Shown one piece after another: positions 34,501-46,500 of a DNA stretch of 64,000 bases. This DNA comes from Nisaea acidiphila (GTDB lineage: Bacteria > Pseudomonadota > Alphaproteobacteria > Thalassobaculales > Thalassobaculaceae): assembly GCF_024662015.1 (NCBI RefSeq), contig NZ_CP102480.1, positions 2,142,501 through 2,206,500 of the forward strand, read 5' to 3'. Within the stretch, counting starts at the first letter, position 1. Every line of letters begins with the position of its first letter. Under the pieces are notes generated by a model. That model was not told the DNA's origin, searched no databases, and saw only the letters and a program-made list of their open reading frames with translations. A program made the translations under genes and the position numbers.

Positions 34501-37500
34501 ACACGCTCGGCGGCGGCGAAGGCAACGACCTGATCGATGGCGGAACCGGAAACGACACGCTCACCGCAGGCGATGGCGACGACACGCTCATCGGCGGCGA
34601 AGGTGACGACCTCGCCGAGGGGGGCGCGGGCAACGACACGCTGAGCGGCGGAGCCGGAAACGACACCATGACCGGCGGCGCCGGGAACGACCTGCTCGAC
34701 GGCGGTGACGGGAACGACACGCTGACCGGCGCGGACGGCGACGACACCGTGCTCGGCGGTGCCGGCGAGGACACGCTCGGCGGCGGCGAAGGCAACGACC
34801 TGCTCGACGGCGGGACCGGCAACGACACGCTTACCGCCGGCGCGGGCGATGACACCTTGAGCGGCGGAGACGGCGACGATCTCGCCGAGGGCGGCGCGGG
34901 CAACGATGAGGTCAGCGGCGGCGCGGGCGACGACACAGTGCTCGGCGATGACGGCGACGATCTGGTCGATGGCGGCGACGGCAATGACAGCGTGGTCGGC
35001 GGAGCGGGCGACGACACTCTGAGCGGCGGCGCCGGGAACGATATCGTCGAAGGCGGTTCCGACGACGACCTGCTTATCGGCGGCGATGGCGACGACACGC
35101 TCTCCGGCGAGGATGGAAACGACACCATTTTCGGCGACGGCGTCGAGGACACCGCGATCGGTGACGACTGGAATGAATACCAGCCGGATACCGGAACCGA
35201 CGACAGCGTCTCCGGCGGTTCCGGTGACGACAGTGTCTCGGGTGGTTCCGGCGATGACAGCGTCTCTGGCGGTTCCGGCGATGACAGTGTCTCCGGTGGG
35301 TCCGGTGACGACAGCGTCTCAGGCGGCTCCGGTGACGACAGCGTCTCAGGCGGCTCCGGTGACGACAGCGTCTCCGGTGGCAGCGGCGATGACAGTGTCT
35401 CCGGCGGTTCCGGCGATGACAGCGTCTCAGGCGGCTCAGGTGACGACAGCGTCTCCGGCGGCTCCGGCGATGACAGCGTCTCCGGTGGCAGCGGCGACGA
35501 CAGCGTCTCCGGTGGCAGCGGCGACGACAGTGTTTCCGGCGGCTCCGGTGATGACAGCGTCTCGGGCGGCAGCGGCGATGACAGTGTCTCCGGTGGTTCC
35601 GGCGATGACAGCGTTTCCGGCGGCTCCGGTGATGACAGCGTCTCGGGCGGCAGCGGCGATGACAGTGTCTCCGGTGGTTCCGGTGACGACAGCGTCTCCG
35701 GCGGCAGCGGTGACGACAGCGTTTCCGGCGGTTCCGGTGACGACAGTGTCTCTGGCGGCAGCGGCGATGACAGCGTTTCCGGCGGTTCCGGCGATGACAG
35801 TGTCTCCGGCGGCAGCGGCGATGACTCCGTCTCGGGTGGTTCCGGCGATGACAGCGTTTCCGGCGGCTCCGGTGATGACTCCGTCTCCGGCGGCAGCGGC
35901 GATGACTCCGTCTCGGGTGGTTCCGGCGATGACAGCGTTTCCGGTGGCTCCGGTGATGACTCCGTCTCGGGTGGTAGCGGCGACGACAGCGTCTCGGGCG
36001 GAACCGGAAACGATACTGTCTCCGGCGGCGACGGAAGCGACGAGTTTGACGAGGACGACTTCACTGTCACGGGCGGTTCGGGCGACGATACGGTTACCGG
36101 CGGCAGCGGCGACGATACGCTGACCGGCAGCGACGACGACGATGTGATCGTCGGCGATACCGGCGGCGACAGCGTGGCCGCGAGCGGCGATGACGTGCTC
36201 GATGGCGGCGCGGGCAACGACATTGTCTTCGGCGGCCTCGGCAACGACTCGATCGACGGCGGGACCGGAAACGACACGCTGGTTGGCGGCGCAGGCAACG
36301 ATTCGGTTCTCGGCGGCGAAGGCGACGATCTCGCCCTCGGCGAGGAAGGCGACGACACCGTTCTGGGCGGCGCCGGCAGCGACACGCTGGTCGGCGGCGA
36401 CGGCGACGACCGGGTCGAGGGTGGCGAGGGAAGCGACCTCCTGTTCGGCAGTTCGGGCGACGACTACGTCTATGGCGGCGCCGATGACGACACTGTGCTT
36501 GGCGGCACCGGGAACGATGAGGTGCGCGGCGGCGCGGGCAACGACCTGCTCTACGGCGGCGACGGCGCCGACACCTTCGCGGGCACCGCGGACGAGCTGA
36601 ACGGCGAGACCATCGCCGATTACGACCAGGATGCCGGTGACGTAATCCAGATAGACGGCGCGGTTGTCGATCCCGACGCGTTCAGCTTCGAAACCGTAGA
36701 CGGCCGGACCACCGTCTCGGTCGACACCACCGGCGACGGCTCGGCCAACACCACCTTCACAGTGCTCGGCGACTACAACACCGTCACGACCACGGAAGTG
36801 AACGGCAACACCAAGCTGTTCTTCGGCAACGACACCGTTTCGGGCGGCGACGGCAACGACACCGTCTCCGGAGGCGACGGCAACGACACCGTTTCGGGTG
36901 GCGACGGCAACGACACCGTCTCCGGTGGCGGCGGCAATGACACCGTTTCAGGCGGCGATGGCAACGACACCGTCTCCGGTGGCGGCGGCAATGACACCGT
37001 TTCAGGCGGCGGCGGCAATGACACCGTTTCAGGCGGCGACGGAAACGACACCGTTTCGGGCGGCGACGGCAACGACACCGTCTCCGGTGGCGACGGCAAT
37101 GACACCGTCTCCGGCGGCGACGGCAATGACACCGTTTCAGGCGGCGACGGCAATGACACCGTCTCCGGTGGCGACGGCAATGACACCGTTTCGGGCGGCG
37201 ACGGCAATGACACCGTCTCCGGTGGCGACGGCAATGACACCGTTTCGGGCGGCGACGGAAACGACACCGTTTCGGGCGGCGACGGCAATGACACCGTTTC
37301 GGGCGGTGACGGCAACGACACCGTCTCCGGTGGCGACGGCAATGACACCGTTTCAGGCGGTGACGGCAACGACACCGTTTCCGGCCCCACTCCGGGTGAC
37401 GACAGCCTGACCGGTACCGACGGCGACGATACGATCTCTGGCCTCGAGGGCGACGACACCATCGATGGCGGTGACGGGAACGATCTTGTCGACGGCATGG

Positions 37501-40500
37501 ATGGCGACGACACCGTCACCGGAGGTGCGGGCGACGATACGGTCATCGGCGGCGCGGGCGAGGACACGCTCGGCGGCGGCCTCGGCAATGACAGCCTCGA
37601 CGGTGGTACCGGCAACGACACCCTGACCGCCGGCGATGGCGACGATACGCTCGATGGCGGCGCCGGGAACGACCTTCTTGAGGGCGGCGCGGGCAATGAC
37701 AGCCTGGTAGGCGGCGACGGCGACGACACGCCGGAGCTTACGACCACCCGCATCGACTCTACGAATTTCAGCAGCACCGACAACGGCTTCCGCATCACCG
37801 CGACCAACGCGCTCGGGGACGGGTCCCGGTCCGAGCCCAGCGTGGACAACGTCTCGGTCAGCTCCGGCGGATTGGGCGTCGAGGGCGCGACCGGCGGACC
37901 GTCCGGACAGCTTGGCTACGACACCGGCCTCGGTTTCTCCGAGGAATTGATTATCGAATTCGACAATGAGAGCGCCGGCGCCACGGTCGAGATCGGACGA
38001 TTGTTCGCGAGCGAGGGCAATGGCGGCGAGCAGGGTCATTGGACCGCCTACCGCGACGGTCAGGTCGTCGGCGAGGCCGATTTCCAGGCCGATAGCGGCG
38101 ACACGCTCACATTGTCCATCGATATCGACGGCGGGTTCGACAAGCTCGTCTTCACGGCGACCGACTATGCGGACGGTGCCAACGGCTCCAGCGACAGCAG
38201 CGACTATGTCGTCAGGAGCATCGAATTCACCACCGAGGGCGAAGTGTCCGGCAGCGACGACACGCTTCTCGGCGGCGACGGTGACGACACCATCGAAGCC
38301 GGCGCCGGCGACGACAGCGTCGAGGGCGGCAGCGGCGACGATGTCCTCAGCGGCGGCGACGGCAACGACCTGGTCGATGGCGGCACGGGGAACGACACTG
38401 TTACGGGCGGTGCCGGCGACGATACCGTTCTGGGCGGCGCGGGCGAGGACACGCTCGGCGGCGGCGAAGGTAATGACAGCCTCGACGGCGGCGCGGACAA
38501 TGACACGCTGACGGCGGGCACGGGTGAAGACACACTGGTCGGCGGCAGCGGCGACGACGTGCTTGAGGGCGGCGCCGGCGCGGATTCGCTTGAAGGCGGT
38601 GACGGGGCGGACAGCTTCGTCGGCGACTTGTCGGATCTCGACGGTGACGCGATCTCCGACTACGACGCGGCCGAAGGCGACCTGGTTATCGCCAATGCGG
38701 AGTTCGGGGACGACGCCGTATCCCTCTCCCACGCGAATGGCCAGACCACGGTCACCGTCGACGCCAGCGGCGAAAGCGCGACCTTCACGGTGAACGGTGA
38801 GTACAACTCCGTCACCACCACGACCGAGAACGGCCAGACCTCCATCAGCTTCTCGCCGGATGTCACCGCGACCCCAGGCGACGACAGCCTCACCGGTAGC
38901 GATGGCGACGACACCATCAGCGGCCTCGCGGGCGACGACACCATCGACGGCGGCGACGGCAACGACCTCGTCGACGGCATGGAGGGCAACGACACCGTCA
39001 CCGGCGGTGCGGGCGACGATACCGTGCTCGGCGGCGACGGAGAGGACACGCTCGGCGGCGGCCTCGGCAACGACAGCCTTGATGGCGGCGCGGACAACGA
39101 TACGCTGACGGCGGGCGACGGCAATGACACGCTGGATGGCGGTGACGGAAACGACCTGCTCGAAGGCGGCGGCGATTTCGATCTGCTTTATGGCGGCAAT
39201 GGCGACGACACGCTCGACGGCGGCGAATGGAACGATACGCTCTCGGGCGGTGCCGGCGACGATTCCCTGCTCGGCGGCGAACAAGGCCGGGACTCGCTCG
39301 ACGGCGGCACCGGCAACGATACGCTCGACGGGCAGAACGGTAACGACACGCTTTCCGGCGGCGAAGGCGGCGATCTTGTCCTCGGCGGAGATGGCAATGA
39401 CAGCCTCGACGGCGGAACCGGCGACGATACGCTCAGCGGCGATGCCGGAAACGATGTCATCGAAGGCGGTGACGGCGCGGACAGCGTCGAGGCCGGAGAT
39501 GGCTCCGATACCGTGCGCGCCGGAAGCGGTGACGACAGCGTCGAGGCCGGAGCGGGCCGCGACAGCGTCGAAGGTGGCGACGGCAACGATCTGATCGACG
39601 GCGGCGAGGACCAGGACACCGTGCTTGCCGGCGCGGGCGACGACACCGTGATCGGCGGCGGCGCCGAAGACGTGCTCTCCGCGGGAGAGGGTAATGACCT
39701 CGTCTACGGCGATGCCGGGGACGACTCCATCTATGGCGGAAGCGGCGACGACACGCTCAGTGGCGGTGCAAGCGAAGACTTCATCCGAGGCGGCGACGGC
39801 GACGATTTCATCGACGGCGGCAGCGAAGGTGACTACCTCGCCGGCGATCTCGGAGACGACACCATCTCGGGCGGGGACGGCAATGACTCCCTCGGTGGTG
39901 GAAGCGGCAACGATATTCTCGACGGCGGCAACGGTGACGATGCCATTGGCGGCGGCAGCGGTGAGGATACCTTGGAGGGTGCGGACGGCGCCGATCGTCT
40001 AAACGGTGGCGACGGAGACGATCAGCTCTCGGGCGGCGCCGGGAACGACACGCTTTCTGGCGGCGAAGGCAACGACGTTCTTGAAGCCGGGGATGACGAC
40101 GATTCCCTGAGCGGCGAGGCCGGTGACGATACGCTGGACGGAGGCGACGGAAACGACCGCCTGTTCGGCAACGACGGCGCCGACAGCCTGAACGGTGCCG
40201 GTGGCGACGACACTCTTATCGGCGGTTCCGGCGACGACGTCATCGAAGGCGGCGCGGGCGCGGACATCCTGGCGGGCGAAGACGGCGCGGACAGTTTTGT
40301 CGGAGACGTCTCCGACCTGAACGGCGACCTGATCTCCGACTACGACGCCGATGAGGGCGATCTGGTCATCGCCAATGCCGAGTTCGGCGACGACGCGGTC
40401 TCCCTCTCCTACGCCAACGGCCAGACCACGGTATCAATCGACACCGGTAGCGAGAACGCGACCTTCACGGTCAACGGCGAGTACCACTCCGTCGTCACGA

Positions 40501-43500
40501 GCACGGAAGACGGCGCGACCTCGATCACCTTCTCGCCGGACGTCACGGCCACACCAGGCGACGACAGCCTGACCGGTACCAGCGGCGACGACACGATCTC
40601 CGGCCTCGCGGGCGACGACACCATCGACGGCGGCGACGGCAACGATCTGCTCGACGGCATGGACGGGGACGATACCGTCACCGGCGGAAACGGCGACGAC
40701 ACGGTACTCGGCGGCGCGGGCAACGATACGCTCGGCGGCGGCCTCGGAGACGACAGTCTCGACGGTGGCAGCGGCGACGACATGCTGACCGCGGGCCAGG
40801 GTAACGACACGCTCGACGGCGGCGACGGAAACGATCTGGTCGATGGCGGCCTCGACGACGACACCGTTACCGGCGGCGCGGGCGACGACACCGTGCTCGG
40901 CGGCCAGGGCAACGACACGCTCGGCGGCGGCGACGGAAACGACAGCCTCGACGGCCATACCGGCGACGACATCCTGACCGCGGGCGCGGGCGAGGACACG
41001 CTGTCGGGCGGCGACGGAAACGACCTCCTCGAAGGCGGCGAGGGCAACGACAGCCTACACGGCCACACAGGCAACGACACGCTGAGCGGCGATGCCGGCG
41101 ACGACACCCTTGTTGCGGGCGACGGCAACGACGTGCTCGACGGCGGCAGCGGCGACGACAGTCTCGACGGCCATACCGGCCATGACGAGATGGATGGCGG
41201 CGACGGCGACGACACGCTGGTGGCCGGCGATGGAAATGACACGCTCGAAGGCGGCGCCGGAAACGACGATCTCGACGGCGGAACCGGCAACGATGTGCTC
41301 GACGGCGGTGACGGCGACGACAGCCTCGTGGCAGGAAACGGCGCGGACAGCCTCGACGGCGGCGCGGGCAGCGATACGCTGGAAGGCGGCGAAGGCAGCG
41401 ACACGCTGGTCGGCGGCGCGGATGCCGACGAACTCTCCGGCGGCATCGGCGACGATGTGCTTTCTGGCGGCGACGACAACGACGTGCTCGAAGGCGGTCA
41501 GGGCAGCGACACGCTCGCCGGCGGCGGCGGTGCGGACAGCTTCGTCGGCAGCCTGACGGAGCTGAACGGCGACAGCATCACCGACTACGATCCGGACGAA
41601 GGCGATCTCGTGATCGCGGGCGCCGAGTTCGGCACTGATGCGGTCTCGCTCGACTACGCCAACGGCCAGACCACGGTCACCATCGACGCCAATAACGACG
41701 GCAGCACCGACGCGACCTTCACGCTCGACGGCGAGTTCCATTCGGTCACCGCGACGACCGCGGACGGCACGACCTCCCTCTCCTTCTCGCCGGACATCAC
41801 CGCCTCCGAGGGCGATGACAGCCTGACCGGGACGGACGGCGACGACACACTCACCGGCCTCGGCGGCGACGATACGATCGACGGCGGGGACGGCAACGAC
41901 CTGGTCGATGGCGGCGACGGCAACGACACCGTCACAGGCGGCGCGGGCGACGACACCGTGCTCGGCGGCGCGGGCGAGGACACGCTCGGCGGCGGCGAAG
42001 GCAATGACAGCCTCGACGGCGGCACCGGCAACGACACGCTGACCGCGGGCGCCGGCGACGATACGCTGGTCGGCGGCGACGGCAGCGACCGGCTTGAGGG
42101 CGGCGGCGACGACGACAGCCTCGAAGGCGGCGCCGGGAACGATACGCTGCTTGGCGGCGAAGGCTCCGACACGCTTTCCGGCGGTGACGGACGTGACAGT
42201 CTCGACGGCGGCGAGGGCGGCGACCTCTATCAATGGAACGCGGACTCGGGCAGCGGTATCCGGCATTACCAGACCGGCGATCCCGAAAACCCGATCGAGC
42301 TCGGCGACGCGGAGAATTTCGCGCCCGAGGACCCTGGCCATGCGCGCTACGACAATTATCACGATAACGGCGCGACCGGCATCGACACGCTCACCGGCAC
42401 CGACGAGAACGACAACATCGCGCTCGATTTCGGCGGCGAGCGGCTCGCCGGCATCGAAGTCATCGACGGCGGCGACGGCGACGACGTGCTCGACCTCGCC
42501 AGCAACCGCTACGACTACCAGGACGCCACCCTGATCGGCGGCGACGGCAACGACGTGCTCTGGGGCAACCAGGGCGACGATTCCCTCGACGGCGGCGCCG
42601 ACAATGACTGGCTCGCGGGCAACTCCGGCAATGACCGGCTAGATGGCGGCGACGGGAACGACCGGCTCGACGGCAATAGCGGCGACGACAGCCTTGAGGG
42701 CGGCGCCGGCGCGGACACGCTGAACGGCGGCACCGGGACAGATACGCTGGTCGGCGGCGACGGCGAGGATCTCTTCCGCGGCACCGCGGCCGAACTCGAC
42801 GGCGACACGATCGAGGATTACCAGGGCGGCGAAACCGTCCGGGTGACCGACGCAAGCCTGGATGCGGACGACATCACGCTCACGGTGGCCGACGGCAAGA
42901 CCACGGTCGAAATCGACGGCGGCGGGGCCGAGGCCAGCTTCACCATCGACGGCGAATATCGCGGCGTGATCGCGACCGGAAACGGCGGCGACACCGATCT
43001 CGTCTTCACCGAGGAAGTGCAGGGCCGGGTCATCATCGGTACACCGCACTCCGACGACATCACCGGCACCGAGGGCGCCGACACCGTCAGCGCCCTGCAA
43101 AGTAACGATACGGTTCATGCCGGCGATGGCGACGATGTCGTTTCCGCCAACCAGGGTAACGACAAGATCTACGGCGAGGCGGGTGACGACACGCTCTCCG
43201 GCGAGGAAGGCTACGACCGCCTGTCTGGCGGAGAAGGCAACGACCTGCTGGATGGCGGCGAAGGTTCCGACGTGCTCGACGGCGGCACCGGCGACGATAC
43301 GCTGAGCGGCGATACCGGCAACGACTACATTTCCGGCGGCGAAGGCAACGACCTGATCGACGGCGGTCACGGAAACGATCAGATCTCTGGCGGCGACGGC
43401 GAGGACACGATCGACGGCGGCCAGAATCACGACCGGATATTCGGTGGCGAAGGCAATGACGTGATCGACGGCGGCGAGGGCCATGACCAGGTCGCCGGCG

Positions 43501-46500
43501 GCAGCGGCAACGACACGCTCAGTGGCGGCGAAGGCCATGATGGCCTTGCCGGCGACGAGGGCGACGACGTCATCGAAGGCGGTGACGGCAACGATACGGT
43601 CGTCGGCGGCGACGGCAACGACGCGCTCACCGGCAATGACGGCAAGGACAAGCTGGTCGGCGGCGCGGGCGACGACACTCTCGACGGCGGCGACGACCGC
43701 GACAGCCTCTCCGGCGGAGACGGAAACGACGCAATCGACGGCGGCGCCGGGAACGATCACGTGATTGCCGGTGACGGGGACGACTCGGTGCTGGCGGGCG
43801 ACGGCGGCGACTATGTGATTGCCGGCCAAGGCAACGATTCGGTCGTGGGCGGTGCGGGCAACGATTACCTGCGCGGCAATGACGGCAACGACACGCTGTC
43901 CGGCGGCGACGGCGACGACAGCGTTTCCGGCGATGACGGCGACGATGTGATAGACGGCGGCGCGGGCGACGACACGCTCACCGGCGGCGACGGCAACGAC
44001 ATGGTCTCCGGCGGTGACGGACGCGACAGTCTCGGCGGCGGACGCGGGGACGACACGCTCGACGGCGGCACCGGCAACGACATCCTGACCGCCGGCAGCG
44101 GCGACGACCTGCTGCAGGGCGGCGAAGGCAATGACTGGATCGAGGGCGAATCCGGCAACGACACACTGGAAGGCGGCGCGGGGGCGGATACGTTCTTCGG
44201 CACCCTCTCCGAACTCGATGGCGACACGCTCTCAGACTACAATGCCGAAGAGGGCGATCTCGTCATCGCCCAGGCCCGGGTCGACGAGGACGACATCACG
44301 CTGACGGTCGAGGACGGCAATACGCTGGTTACGATCAGATCCGGCCATCACCACCACAGCTCCGACATCTCCTTCACCCTGACCGGCGTCTTCACCGCCG
44401 TCGAGGCGACGGAGCGGCACGGCAAGACCACACTCTCCTTCACCCCGGCGGAAGCGGTCGACGGCTCCGGCACCGAGGGCGACGACAGCCTCAGCGGCAG
44501 CATGGTCGACGACACCATCGAGGGCCTCGGCGGCGACGACACGATCGACGGCGGCGACGGCAACGATCTGGTCGATGGCGGCGCGGGCAACGACACCGTC
44601 ACCGGCGGCGCGGGCGACGATACAGTGCGCGGCGGCGACGGCGAGGATACGCTCGGCGGCGGTACCGGCGACGACCTGCTCGAAGGCGGAAACGGCAACG
44701 ACACCCTGACCGCCGGCGCGGGCGAGGACACCCTGAGCGGCGGCCTCGGCAGCGACCGTCTCGAAGGCGGCGACGGGAACGATACGCTGGTCGGCGACGG
44801 CGCCGCGGCCGGAACCGGCGAGACCGAGACCATCCGGATCGACAGCACGAATTTCGGCGAGACCGGCAGCGGCTTCATGGTGACGGCGACCCGCGCGCTC
44901 GAGGACGGCAGCCAGAGCGACGCCAGCGTCGACAACATCGTCGTCGAACGGGACGCACTCGGCGTCGAGGGCACCATGACCCCGGGCGGCATTCCGGATC
45001 AGCTCGGCTACGACCCGGCGCTCGGCTTCTCCGAAGAGCTGATCGTCGAGTTCGACAACATGGCGATCGGCGCGACCGTCGAGATCTCGCGCCTCTTCTC
45101 CGACGAGGGGAACGGCGGCGAGCAGGGTCACTGGGCGGCCTGGCGCGACGGCGAGCTGGTCGGCGAGGCGGATTTCGTGGCCTCGAGCGGCAACGAGACG
45201 ACCGTATCCATCGATATCGACGGCGGCTTCGACAAGCTGGTCTTCTCCGCGACCGATTATGCGGGCGGCGACGACGGCAACGCGCACGACAGCAGCGACT
45301 ACCTGATCAAGAGCATCCAGGTCACGACAGATCCGGCGGCTTCCGCTTCGGCGGACGACACCCTGATCGGCGGCGAGGGCGACGATGTCGCCTCCGGCGA
45401 GCAGGGGGCGGACCTGATCGACGGCGGCGCCGGAAACGACAGCCTCGACGGCGGTGCCGGAAACGACACCCTGATCGGCGGCGACGCCGATACGAGCGAG
45501 GTGCTCGGTCCGGAACTGATCGTCAACGGCGATTTCGAGGACCTGCCGGGTGGCCTGAACCATGGCAGCTGGGGCACCTATACCGCGATCGACGGCTGGA
45601 CAGCCGAGGACCTGACGCCGGCCGAGGGCGGTACGGCGCCGATCGAGATCCAGCAGGGCGTGGTCGGCGGCGCACCGCAGCAGCCGGACGACTGGGCCGA
45701 CGACAATCACGTCGCAGAGCTCGACAGTCACGCGGAGAATGGCGGCACCTCGGGCGACACCAACGTCCTGATGGCGCAGACCGTCCAGGTGGCGGAAGAC
45801 GGCGAGTTCCGCTTCAGCTTCGATTACGCCGGCCGCGAGCGCGGCGGCCAGATCGAGGAAACCAGCGAATTCAGCGTCTGGGTCGATGGCGTGGAAGTGC
45901 TGAAGGTCGAGGACGCGGCGAAGGAATGGGTGCATCAGACCCTGACCGTCAGCCTGACCGCCGGGTCCCATGTCATCGCCTTCAGCGGCGGCGACGCCGA
46001 CGGCACCTCAGACCAGTACGGCGCGCTGATCGATAATGTCTCGCTGCGCCAGATCGCGGATGCGGCCCCGAACGACACCCTGGACGGCGGGGCGGGCGAC
46101 GACGTGCTCTCCGGCGGCACCGGCGCGGACGTGCTCTCGGGCGGCAGCGGCAACGATATCTTCCGCGGGACGGCCGAGGAGCTGGAAGGCGACCGGATCG
46201 AGGATTACGAGAACGGCGACTCCATCGTCTTGACCGGGCTGGAGCTGGGCTCCGGCGATGTCAGCCTGATGGCCGACGGCGCCAATACCCGGGTCTGGCT
46301 CGATACCGACAATGACGGTGTCGCGGACACCTCCTTCCTGCTCGCAGGCAGCTTCGAAGGCGTGACGGTCTCGGCGAACGGCGACACCACCCTCACCTTC
46401 GCCGCCGAAGCTGCCGTGGAGGAGCCGGAGGATGACGTGGTCACCGGCACCGAGGGCGACGACCTTCTGACCGCGACCGAGGAAGCCGACACCCTCGACG

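Noticed and set aside
34151..36385. Long minus-strand open frame of 744 codons opposite the RTX repeats, Ser/Pro-rich
   Set aside because: It is the mirror of the 27-base repeats: GC-rich repeats with few A/T bases rarely give stops on the other strand. It has no ribosome-binding site, no domain and only repeat-derived composition. The same holds for the many other antisense frames in 31.6-64 kb.
35199..37385. Possible CRISPR array because of short regular repeats
   Set aside because: The 27-base units are contiguous with no spacers, stay in frame and encode RTX nonapeptides; no cas genes are present.
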